A program made the translations under genes and the position numbers. The notes below the pieces were generated by a model. The model had not been told where the DNA came from and did not search any database. It saw only the letters and a program-made list of their open reading frames with translations. Positions 22,264-33,059 of a stretch of DNA of 64,000 bases are shown in pieces. The first letter of the stretch is position 1. Each line of letters starts with the position of its first letter. This DNA comes from Malachius bipustulatus (taxonomy: Eukaryota; Arthropoda; Insecta; Coleoptera; Melyridae): assembly GCA_910589415.1 (NCBI GenBank), contig OU342630.1, positions 43,680,012 to 43,744,011 of the forward strand, read 5' to 3'.

Positions 22264-22819
22264 TTTACATCCGCGTGTCCTACAGTTTCACTATGGCACT
22301 TGTATAGAGGTGGAGTACGTAACTATAGTAACACCATCAAGGTATTCATTTGCTTCGCAAATGCATGATTAGCCCAAAAAACGGTACTAAAACTCCAGGG
22401 AGTGCGGTCCTGCTTAGTACGGCATATATTCTCATATAAGCATGCAAGCTCAGCCTGTCGAGTCGATGATGCCGTATATGATGTCGGCGCGGATGATGCC
22501 AGGACCGGCGTAGGCTCCATGCTAACTCGTAACGTCTCGAAAATATAACAGTGATCGATGTCACGTTTTTTGGAATGCAAATGCAAAATAAATTCCAATT
22601 TAAAAATAATAATCGTGCTAAAATCAAGGAAAATAAAAAGATTTTCCTTTCCCTGAAAGTGAAGAAAAAATATAAATGCGACCGTAGTGTCAAAGAGGCC
22701 TTAGTTGTGACCTTAATATTAGTTTGCAATGACTGTTTTTAGCTTTTTACACACCCAGCACCCCTATTTCGCTCCTCGGTCCCGAAAAATTGATGGAACT
22801 TAGGACACGCGGATGTAAA
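22264..22819. mobile_element. 556-bp TIR element with TA flanks and GC-rich interior
   Basis: Perfect 19-bp inverted ends TTTACATCCGCGTGTCCTA at 22264-22282 and 22801-22819 are flanked by TA on each side. The interior at about 22380-22540 is much richer in GC than its surroundings. In one minus-strand frame it reads a run of C-ending codons (AYAGPGIIRADIIYGIIDS, about 22455-22520) before a stop. No transposase motif is visible, so this is a non-autonomous element carrying a captured or relict fragment. Confidence 0.8.
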
Positions 22820-23188
22820 TATTTACCTTATTTTTTTATGACATTGTGATCTTGAATATTGCCGCCATTGTAAAAATATGCCCCTTGGAATTTTTCAAGA
22901 ATAATAATAATTAAAAAAACAATGATTGCTTTTATTATGGCAATAAGGTAGAACAATCAGCAGGCCATGAGCAGTAGGTATAAATATCTCTTCACGCGGG
23001 CAGTAGGCAAGCAGTCAAGTCAACAGCCGTCAATTTTACAAATATATAGAATGAATCTGTTTACCCAGCAGCGAAATGCGCAGTCGTGCCAGTCACTTCG
23101 GCCTGCAGTTGCCTTAATTTCGCATGCTCTATCGTATCGAAAGTCGAGTTTTAATGTTCATAAAAGTGGCCATGGTATACTCAAAAAT

Positions 23189-23772
23189 TCAATAAAACAA
23201 CAATCAGTAGGTCAATGAGTATATATTTTTTCTTTCAAAAAATAAGGAATATCTTGTCGACCGGTTTCGGGTGTTAACCCATCTTCAGGACAATTGTCAG
23301 TTTACAAGAGTCGCGGTCCACACATAAAGGGTATACAATTCATGAATGATGATTCACCGGTGGTCGACGCTTCACGTCGGTCCACCGTTTTACTTGTCTT
23401 GAAGAATTTTACAATTTCAACCCCTAAAGTCAATTAACGCCACCCTTCCACTCGGGAAGGGTTTTAAACAAGTTTGTAATGACATAATTTTAATTTTTTA
23501 ATTTTTGATTTTATTTATATGTGTGTTTGTTCTTTGGAAGTGTCTTAGAGAATTTCTGATCTTATGACCACGTGTTTCTACATTTTTACATCAGGCCTGG
23601 GCCTATATTTTTTAAACATGAATTGTATACCCTTTCTGTGTGGACCGCGACTCTTGTAAACTGACAATTGTCCTGAAGATGGGTTAACACCCGAAATCGG
23701 TCGACAAGATATTCCTAATTTTTTGAAAGAAAAAATATATACTCATTGACCTACTGATTGTTGTTTTATTGA
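23189..23772. mobile_element. 584-bp element with ~156-bp inverted repeats
   Basis: The left arm from TCAATAAAACAACAATCAG to TATACAATTCATG (23189-23344) is matched inverted at 23617-23772 with only a few mismatches. The arms contain the phrase GGTTTCGGGTGTTAACCCAT followed by CTTCAGGACAATTGTC, a block recalled at about 1957-1993. The unpaired middle of about 270 bp is non-coding. The target duplication is unclear. Confidence 0.85.
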
Positions 23773-23774
23773 GT

Positions 23775-25233
23775 TTTAATGTTGACGCGTTAAAAATTAC
23801 TTTTTTATATTTATTTTCTATTCAAGAATGAAAAATATATCTAGCTCCGTGAGAATAGGTAGTTAATTGGCAATGACAAATATATTTTTTTAAATAAATA
23901 AGTTACCTAAAAAATTACCGCACTGCACAGTTACATAATGTAGGCTTTCAACTCGCTAATTTTATAAACAAACCAGTGTAAACAATACAGCCTTATTTTT
24001 CCTTAACGCAGTAACATTTCGAGGTCAAGGTGTGACTGAATATTTACGAGTTGACGCGTAAAATTTTTAATATCACGTTTTCATGAATCAGTGCCAATTT
24101 TATAGTCAGAGCCATGCAGCTGTGTTCACCTTCAAGAGAACAGCGAAAGTGAACAGTGATGTTTTCTGCTGAAGTAGAATCAATCGACTATCTGATCATG
24201 AACTATTATTATTTATAAAAAAAAATCAATCACACTACATTATTTTGCCTAGCCATCTGGCAAATAAAAGTGCAATTAATTATTTAAATTAAAATTTTTA
24301 GACGTTTTATTATTAAAATCATAAGATAAATCATTAATTTAGCTAGCAATAATACATTTTTTCTATATGTATTTGCATAGTTTACTAAACATGATTATCA
24401 TAGCAAAGTCGCAGCGACGAAGTAAAAGTTATCAAAACAAAACATAACAAAATCTCAAATAATGAATGCACGAATTAAAAAAGCATACCCACTATTATAG
24501 TAAACTATACATAGTGAACTATAGTAAACCTCAAAATGTATGAATGTGTTTGCAAACGATACAAAATACGATTCGATGTGTCTATTCAAGTTACTCCAAT
24601 AAAATTAGTTAAATCCCCATGATAAAGTTCCGAATAATTTAAAACTAAAAACCACCTACGACACTCACTAAAATAAGGTGCCAATTCCATTTTGTTGAGT
24701 TCAAATTTAGGGCACATTCAATTTAACAATAACTGAAGTTGCAACATTACGAAATTGAATCAGGTTTTCGGCATAAACGTCTTAATTGTGGAAAAAAGAA
24801 GCCATCTGACGGCAAATGTCACAGGAGTATTTTGCAGACAATTATTAAAGTCTCTATAGGAAAGTCCACGAAGACATATTATATGAAAAGTTTTTAAATT
24901 TTCATCAAAGTTTCCAGTATTTCCGCTAACGGCTAACCTCGAGTGCACATGCGCTACATCCCTCCTGTAATGGCTTTCATGTTTCGTCAGCGGAACATCG
25001 TTGACACAAGCCGATGAATGTGCAGATACTCAAAACTTTGATTAAAATTCATGGAGAAACCAATTGCGGATTATAGAGAATGCAACTCAATAAATACAAA
25101 ATACAAAAAAATGCCGCATATCTGAACTCCAAAAAATGCAGCAAAGGACCTTACTTTATCGAACAGCGTAAATTGTTTCCAGTTTTAAATTATTCATATG
25201 TTTTGAATTATTTTTGCTGAAATATTACCTACA
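23775..25233. other. Intergenic AT-rich stretch, nothing recognised
   Basis: No ORF with motifs, no repeats shared with the rest of the window and no inverted pair that I could find. Confidence 0.4.
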
Positions 25234-25235
25234 TA

Positions 25236-26104
25236 CAGGATGTTTGTCTCGTCAGGGGAGTCACCAATCAAAAAATAACGTAGACAAAATTTGCAGCGAT
25301 TTGAGAGAGACATCATTATGGTCATCTTAAATTTGACTTTAAACGTGACCTTCAAGCCTTCAAGGTCATTTTAATGTCAAATGATTTCAGTTTATAAGTG
25401 TAGTCTGTGTGTTATCACACAAGTAACTGCGTTTACCTCTGTCGGGTTTACTTTATTGTTGCATTTCACTTTGTAGTAAATGTATGTAACTATCTGGTTA
25501 TCTTGCTGACAATAAAAATATTTTTTAATAAGAACCCCTATATCCCGGATTCGGAAAAATCGCCAAATTCTACGTTCAGATAGGAATTTGATGGACCTAT
25601 TTTAAATCACCTTCAGAGGTTATTTCAATGACAAAACACTTAATCACATTAATAACTAAAAATTATAAATTTCAATTGATGATAAATTGTTTGATCTTAT
25701 GAATAAATTGACCTTGATCCTTATTTTATGAATGTTATTCAACGCACAACCGGATATTATTATTTCTTTAATATTACCAAGCGTTGTGTCCTTGAAATAA
25801 CCTCTGGAGGTGATTGAAAATAATTCCTTCTATTATCTATCTGAACGTAAAATTTGACGCTCTTCCGTATCCTGTATCGCATATAGTTGTTCTTATTTAA
25901 TTATAAATATTTATAAATATAATTATAAAAATTATTTGACGTTGACCTAACCCTGAAGGTTAGTTAGAACGTTCAAGGTCAAATTCAAGGTGAACATTCG
26001 ATGTACTCCTCCAAACCCTTAAATTTAGTCTAGGCTATTTTTTGATTGGTGCATGGCTCCCCTGATGAGATATTCAGGTGGGTAATTAAAAAAGGATCAT
26101 CCTG
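25236..26104. mobile_element. 869-bp foldback element with TA flanks
   Basis: The ends CAGGATGTTTGTCTCG and CATCCTG are flanked by TA at 25234-25235 and 26105-26106. Arm blocks GGGGAGTCACCAATCAAAAAATA and CAAGGTCATTTTAATGTCAA pair with inverted counterparts near 26030-26070 and 25975. An inner inverted pair (ACGTTCAGATAGGAATT...TTCAGAGGTTATTTCAA near 25570-25630 and 25795-25850) brings the two sides together. Divergence between the arms is higher than in the 20.2 and 55.2 kb elements, so it is older. Non-coding. Confidence 0.75.
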
Positions 26105-26109
26105 TATAG

Positions 26110-29100
26110 CAAGATTTCTTCTGGAATGTTGGGTAAAGAAAATCATGAGGCGTTTAATCTGGCTAAAAATCGAGTAAATAGTGAAGGACATTCCAACCGT
26201 ATTCTGATCATAAAGCAAAAAATACCCAATAATTAAAGTAAAGACCACTTGGGTCTAAATCGGTTCAAATTAATGAAATTTTTCGATATAGAAAATTTAA
26301 CTTAAAATATTTCAAAAATGTAACGTACGACTATCGCATCAATCTACTTTTTCTTTCACATTGCGCTTTCAAAATCTCTTCTGATAATTACTATAAACAG
26401 TAATAATCATTGTCAGTGAGCATCCATTGTTTTTTCCGGCGATTATTTTCTATTAAGTCAGGGAATAATAACACTTCGTAGAAGTTAATTGATAATAATT
26501 ATTATGGTTAATTATTTCACTTATTGGAGAGAAAATCAGAAAGGTTCTTGCTAGATGCCTGAACTTGAAATGTTTATAAATAACAACAAACAAAAATGGC
26601 TGTGCTTCTATTAATTAAGAATCCTTGCTAATTTCCTTTGCTTACTTTCATAATAATTGAAAGTGTTTATTACCGACACACTAATCAAAGTGTAAATAAT
26701 GAGGACGCGTAAATAAAGTAAAACATAGATGAGGACGCGGCACAAAAATATGGTTTTACAATCCATTGTTTAATAAAACTTAATATCGTATTTATTGAAG
26801 ATAAAAAGTTGAAGCAAAAATATAAATATAGGTAAGGTTGTTGACCAATAATATTACAACGCTGAGAAAATTCTATGTATATTTGGGGTGGCTGTATGTA
26901 GGTGTAAAATTTTCTCATCATTTCTGACTTTTACATAAATTTTTAAAAACTATCCATATTGGAAGCTCACAAACCATAAGATATTTTTAATGGTACTTAT
27001 TTTTAGAATTAACAGTTAGAAACCAATATACCACGTAATATTTTATGTTTGCTATAATTTTTGTGTTTTTTTTTTTTTATTTAGTCATGTTTTATGTATT
27101 TTTTTCCATATCAGATTAAAATTTCTTGTATTATTAGTGTAGTTTTGTCACTATTTTTTGCTATAGAGGGATATTTCCAGCCACAATCATTTGATTTTTC
27201 GAATATACGGAATTCCCATGCAAATATAATAGACTTCTGTAAATATTGGATCCCCCTATATAAAATTTCTTTGGGAAAAAAAAAAGTCAAATTTTCGATT
27301 ATGAGCTTTATACATCAAACGGTAGGTACAGGCTTGGAGAACGCTTTAGCAAAAGGTGTAACGTGTATAAGCAAATGTAAAGATTCTACTCCAAAATAAC
27401 TAAATTATCCTTGGGCGAACGCCTTTATAATACTGACTGTTAGTGTTTTAAATAAAGTTGAATTTCCATCTGTATGCAATACTACAAGCGACATTTTGGG
27501 AGTTGATGGCGGGTTATGTTCTGATAATGTCTGGATGATCAGGGACACTGCAAACTATCCTGTACCATTAAACACAGTTCAAAGAAGGACATCTCCGGAT
27601 CAAAAAGTGTTGCAGTAAAGTATCTATGTTTTTTTTTTTTAATTTATGACAATTAATAATATGATTGTTATAACAATAAATTTTAAAGCTGACATTAACA
27701 AACTTATGCTAAAATTACTACACAACACGCGTATGAGGGTGCGCTCTTCATTGTTTTTTTTTTAATTATTATTTTAGCTTCCACTTCATTTACAACAAAC
27801 AGAACCTCTGGAGCATGCATTGCCTGGAATTTGTAATACTCCGTTATTTGATAATATTAGCTATAACGTGGATAATATTATTTTATTAATGTAGGTAACG
27901 TGGGGCAAATACACCACTTCAATTAAAACCATTCTGGAAAAGGGGCGCATATGCACAAAGAATTAATTTTCAACAGTTTTCTCCGTTTTAATCGAAACAG
28001 CAAAATGGTGCGTTCGCTCATTTGCAAAAATACCATCGATAATCGATATGAAGCATCAATTAGGTAGGTATTCAATCGGTAAAGCGGTTTCCGAGTAACT
28101 TAGAACAAACTTTAGATGTTTTCGTTTATCAAGGTGGTTTTCCTTGATAAGAAAAAAAATTACATGTTAAATTATTACAATTACAATAAAAAATTAAAGA
28201 TTACATAAAATACTAAAAAGCAACTAGCGCCATGGCGGTATGGATTGTGTACTACAAATTTAATCGCGAGAAAGAATTCAGCGTCGTTGTTATTTTCGTT
28301 ATTTACAAATTAAATTTATTTCAGGATTGCATTTTTATCATTTCATGCATTTGTGATCATAATGACGATAATAGCAAAAATGCACATAATTGGCATTATA
28401 TCCTGTCGAGAGACGTGTGTCAGGTATTTTTCCACAAAAAAATGTTTTAGATATGTACCTATATGAAATTGGGTCAATGTGTGCTGTATTTGGCTAGTAA
28501 TTACAAACAGCAGGCAGGTTCTAAATCTCTCTTCAGAATGCCAATGAACAAAGAAATGTGAGTAGTTAAAGCGATTGAAAATTATTTTATTACTTTATGA
28601 AATGAGTATTCGAGGTTTATATTATCTACAAAAAAATACACTTTGAAGAAAAAAATTAAAACCGTATCACTTTGTTTCCCGAAGAATACAACCTGCAACA
28701 ATTCAAAGTCAACGTCCGCTCTCAGAGGGTCATAGTTATTTCCCTGCAGTTCATGTGCATTTCCAATAATAAAAAATATATGAAAGAGGTTATTTCAATG
28801 GATAAATTGGCAACAGTACAGCGCCCTCCTCAAACCTGGCAGGAAATAACTACCATCCTGGCATTCATGGTTTGCCATGGATAAACTACTATTATAAAGA
28901 ACAAATAATACAATACGATAAAAAGTTATCAACGGTAAGTGAAATGTTACGAGTAAAAAACCAAAAACTATCAAGTTTTTCGTATGAAGCCTAGCAGAAG
29001 CAGAAGGGTTGTAGAGCTGAAAGTGCGAGCGTGAACTATCGTGAGAAGAGCAGTAGTTCATATCATTAAAATCTGATCAATCAAGTTGAAAAGTAGTATG

Positions 29101-29118
29101 TTACATTATATTAATCAC
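26110..29118. other. Long AT-rich stretch with one weak ORF
   Basis: No supported gene. At 27403-27618 (plus) an uninterrupted reading of about 70 codons begins with a hydrophobic stretch (AFIILTVSVL) and includes GVDGGLCSDNVWMIRD before TAA. It has no ATG and no clear acceptor. Near 28806-28850 a TTGGCAACAGTACAGCGCCC block is partly matched, inverted, near 30510-30560. Confidence 0.4.
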
Positions 29119-29120
29119 TA

Positions 29121-30074
29121 CAGTGTGTCAGATTCGCGTCTCTATACAGGGATCTCAGCTCCTATTACACTTACAGCAAAGGTTAAATAGGGAAAGTTTT
29201 AGGGGAAACATTGTGCATTCGATAACCGGTTTCAGATTTACGATTGGTCAATTGGTTTTGGAAATATCGGCCAAAAACCGAAAATGGCGGATTTTGTTTT
29301 TCGCAAGTAAGTCCGAAACGGTTAATTTGACAGCTGTCAAAATGTGACATTATTAGGACACTTTTTTAAGACGAATAAGATAGCGTGTATGACAGGTGTC
29401 AATCGTCTTTTGTTATTCCGCAACCCGCCTCAACTTTCGTTTTTCTTATGACCGCCATGTTGGATTTTTCCCTTTTTGAACTCAATTTATTTTCCTGATT
29501 ACTACACTACGAATTATAATTTTTTTTAATCCAATATGGCGTCCATACGAAGAAAAGATAAGAACTAACGATTTTTCGCCATCTTAAAATGCTAGAGACT
29601 CGAAAATTGTTTTTGTATTCCTTGTTGAAAAGTGTCCTAACAATTAATATGGCGAAATATTATAACTCATAATGTTATACATCTTAGTAATCAGAAAAAT
29701 AAATTGCGTTCAAAAAGGGAAAAATCCAACATGGCGGTCATAAGAAAAACGAAAGTTGAGGCGGGTTGCGGAATAACAAAAGACGATTGACACCTGTCAT
29801 TCACCCTATCTTATTCGTCTCAAAAAAGTGTCCTAATAATGTCACATTTTGACAGCTGTCAAATTAACCGTTTCGGACTTATTTGGAAAAAACAAAATCC
29901 GCCATTTTCGGTTTTTGGCAGATAGGTATTTCCAAAACCAATTGACCGATCGTAAATCTGAAACCAGTTATCGAATGCACAAAGTTTCTCCTAAAACTTT
30001 CCCCATTTAACCTTTGCTGTAAGTGTAATAGGAGCCGAGATTCCTGTTTAGAGATGCGAATCTGGGACACATTG
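29121..30074. mobile_element. 954-bp palindromic element with TA flanks
   Basis: The outer ends CAGTGTGTCAGATTCGCGTC and the near inverse at 30055-30074 are flanked by TA (29119-29120 and 30075-30076). The arms of about 385 bp (29121-29505 and 29690-30074) pair closely. Each includes AAACGGTTAATTTGACAGCTG and GGATTTTTCCCTTTTTGAAC. The middle of about 185 bp is not paired. No coding capacity; the short ORFs inside both arms are mirror images. Confidence 0.85.
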
Positions 30075-30184
30075 TATATTGGTACTAACATCAGTTGTGA
30101 TATTATGGTACATAAATGTAAAGTTTAGCACTTCGTTTAAGGTTCTCTTCGTTTTATATTTAATAAATTGTAAACATTACTTAG

Positions 30185-30335
30185 GCCCGTATTCACAGAG
30201 TGTTCCTGTCCTGTTACATCCCCAAAATAATTAAATAAGTGGGATGGAGATATGCAGTTTTTTTTTTACATTAGAATGAGATAGAGATAATTGATTACGT
30301 AATTATTTAGGAAATTATCGTTTGTGAATACGGGC
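30185..30335. mobile_element. 151-bp MITE, copy 2 (GCCCGTATTCACA termini)
   Basis: Same termini and same internal GGGATGGAGATATGCAG block as 15634-15781. It differs by a T-run expansion and scattered substitutions. Confidence 0.85.
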
Positions 30336-30891
30336 ATTAGAATTTAAAAAAATATTCTAATAATTATTGTATGAATATTTTCAGAAATTTTGCTTTTATT
30401 TATTGTTGACTGTAAGAAGCAGATATTTTTAACTGGCATTTATGTCAATGTTAAAATGTAGGATTCGTAATGTACTGGCCAACAGTATGTACGGTTTGTG
30501 TGCGGTCTAGGATTAGTTCTTGCCAGGTTAAAGGAGGGTGCCATTTTGTTGCCAATTTTTTAGTACAGATCAACCCCTCTCATGTTCTTTTTCCTTGCGC
30601 ACAACCTTCCAATAATTATTGACATAATTTGGTCAGTCAAAGGATTTTGTCTCATTAGAGGAGGTTTATTTGATGATAAAAAGAGGGGTTTCTATTTCTA
30701 TTTGTTCACGTTGCCTAAACTTTTAAATATATTAAAGTTTATTATTATAGTCCTCAATCAATATTTTTCTATTACTGGAGTATAAAAATACTCTTGCAAT
30801 TCACTGAGAAATATCAGTGATTCGTACTCGGCTGTTTATGATCTAAAACGCTGATTATGAATGGATCACGATGATGAAACTTATATGCTTC

Positions 30892-31162
30892 CACAGAATA
30901 GGTACAATCAGAATATAAACTTCAATAAAAATACCGAGTTCGCGCCTCTACTCGGCGCATAGAGATCCGCCATGATTTGAGATGAGCTTTCATTAGTTTT
31001 GAATGCGGGCCCACAGAATAGAATTGTACCTATTCTGTGGCGGGCTGGTGGCAGGCCTGCGTTTCTACTCTGAAGCAATGGCCGCTAGTAGAGGTGTGGC
31101 TTGTCTCTAAAACATCAAAGGCGCCGCTGGCGAGTTTAGCTTCTGATTGTATCTATTCTGTG
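30892..31162. mobile_element. MITE dimer with four CACAGAATAG-type termini
   Basis: The left terminus CACAGAATAGGTACAAT at 30892 has an exact inverse ending at 31039. A further terminus in direct orientation begins at 31012, and the last inverse ends at 31162. The arrangement is that of two small TIR elements overlapping at a short palindrome in the middle. Between the termini the DNA is GC-richer than its surroundings. Non-coding. Confidence 0.7.
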
Positions 31163-31599
31163 ATACTTCTAAGTCCTAAAAATTAGTAAAAGGCAACCCT
31201 AGGTATGTATTTCGAGCGCCTCTTTCGCTTTGTACTAAGAATATGTTGTAAATTGAGAATACAAGATAAATCTTTGATTAAAAAATAAAAAAGATATCAT
31301 AGTTCCCGCCTATTACCTCACCACTAATTTGTGTAACCTGCTTCTACCAGAAATATGAAAAACCTTCTTGCGCATCAATCGCAGAAATAGTGTATTTTTA
31401 TGCGATTCAATTATGAATATTTTCACCGCTTTTTAAATTATTGGCTTTCTGAAATTTTCCATAGTCATGTCATGTTAGCGTAGTGCTTTAATGTGAAAAA
31501 TTTTCTGTGATAATTTCATTTCATTTCGTTTCAACACGTGCCTTAGAATGGATTTTTAAATTTAAAAATCAAAAAAATTGGCAAAATTTTACAATTTTG

Positions 31600-33020
31600 T
31601 CCCTTTTCCTATGCCCGCCACTGGCTAACTTTACTTGAAAAATACTATTTTTTACACTACCTTTAATAAATTCGGAAAAAACTGAAAGGAGAGTTTTGAA
31701 AACCGAAAGTTTGAAATTTTAGAGGAATAAACATCATTTAAAAATATTCGAATATATCTCCGCCATTTTTATATTTGCTTCTTGAAATTTTTGAAGGTTA
31801 AATGCTATTAGTATAGTTGTCTACTATCAAAATTTCCGTTCTATTCCTTCAAAAATAAGCTCATGAATGTTTATAGAAATGTAGACATTTTTACCCTTTT
31901 CCTACCCACGCCTCTGGCTTATTAATAGAAATGATGCAAATTGTATTGCATTAGCTCAAATTTCAAATAAGTTTATTCCAATCTTGTTAATTTTGTTTAA
32001 AAGTTTTTGATCTTGCCTATTTAGGGGTTCAAAATCTAGCCATTTTCCAAAAATTGAAAAGGCCGCCATTTTGGAATGTCTTTACCTATTTTACTCAAAT
32101 ACAGTAGACGACTACTTGAGGGTATCTTACTACCAAAAAAATTTCAGCGCTCTAGATTGAAAACTTCGACCAGAAACCGTGCCTCACGGACGGTTTTTTT
32201 TCTGAAATTCGGAGGGACATCCTGTAGAAGTAACACAACTCTAGGAAAATGTTTTTTACGAAAATCAAACGTCAGCCCTAAGGTTTATAAGAGTAAAAAA
32301 TTTCGTTCATTAATCTTGAAAGATGAAGCTACAGGAGCGTTTTTAAAAATTTAGAGAAATTAATTTAAAAAAAACATCATGTAAAAAAAATCGAATATCT
32401 CCGCCATTTTTCTTATTTACTTTTTGAAATTCTCAAGGGTTGAAGTCTATTAGTATAGTTGTCTACTGTAAAAATTTCAGTTTAATTACTTCAAAAATGT
32501 GCTCATAAATTGTTGGAGAAATTTAGCCATTTTTACCCTTTTCCTACCCACGCCACTGGCTTATTAATAGAAAAAATGCAAATTTTGTTGCATGAAATTA
32601 AATTTCAAGTCATTTACTTCCAATATTGTGAATTTGATATAAAACTCTTTTTCTATCTAGCTTATACAGGGGTTCAAAAAATAGTCCTTTTTCCAAAAAT
32701 TAAAATGGCCGCCATTTTGAAACGGCTCGATCGATTTTGCTCAAGTACAATACCAGACCAGTTCTTATATATATCTTACTCCCACAAAAATTTCAGTCCC
32801 CTAGATTGAAAACTGCGACCTGAAATGAGATGACAAAAACGGGATATGGGGAATTTTGAAAGGACACCCTGTAGAAGTAACGCGACTTTAGGAATTTTTT
32901 TCAACGAAAATATAACGTCGTTCTAAGGCTTTACAAGGATCCAAAATTTCATTCACTAATCTTGAAAGATAAAGCTACAGGAGGGTTTTTAAAATCGAAA
33001 TTTCGCGATTTTGGAGAAAT
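31600..33020 (+). repeat. Diverged tandem repeat, ~641-bp period, two-plus copies
   Basis: A block with ATCTCCGCCATTTTT, TATTAGTATAGTTGTCTACT, TTTTACCCTTTTCCTACCCA and CTGGCTTATTAATAG recurs about 641 bp later (CGCC at 31761 versus 32402; ATTAATAG at 31921 versus 32563). Partial units lie on both sides. Each unit also holds a ggttcaaaa...GGCCGCCATTTT block and a CATCCTGTAGAAGTAAC or ACCCTGTAGAAGTAAC block. It is degenerate and non-coding, either a short satellite array or a tandem duplication of an old element. Confidence 0.8.
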
Positions 33021-33056
33021 ATATATATATATATATATAAATATATATATATATAT
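33021..33056. repeat. (AT)n microsatellite
   Basis: Nearly pure alternating AT over about 36 bp at the right end of the 641-bp repeat region. Confidence 0.9.
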
Positions 33057-33059
33057 CGT

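Noticed and set aside
22346..22729. 127-codon minus-strand ORF rich in Arg/His
   Set aside because: It lies within a TIR element and another frame of the same stretch has better codon-like composition; no homology can be seen.
32076..32809. ORFs of 92 and 99 codons in the 641-bp repeats
   Set aside because: The two occupy different parts and frames of the repeat unit and neither is kept open in the sister unit.
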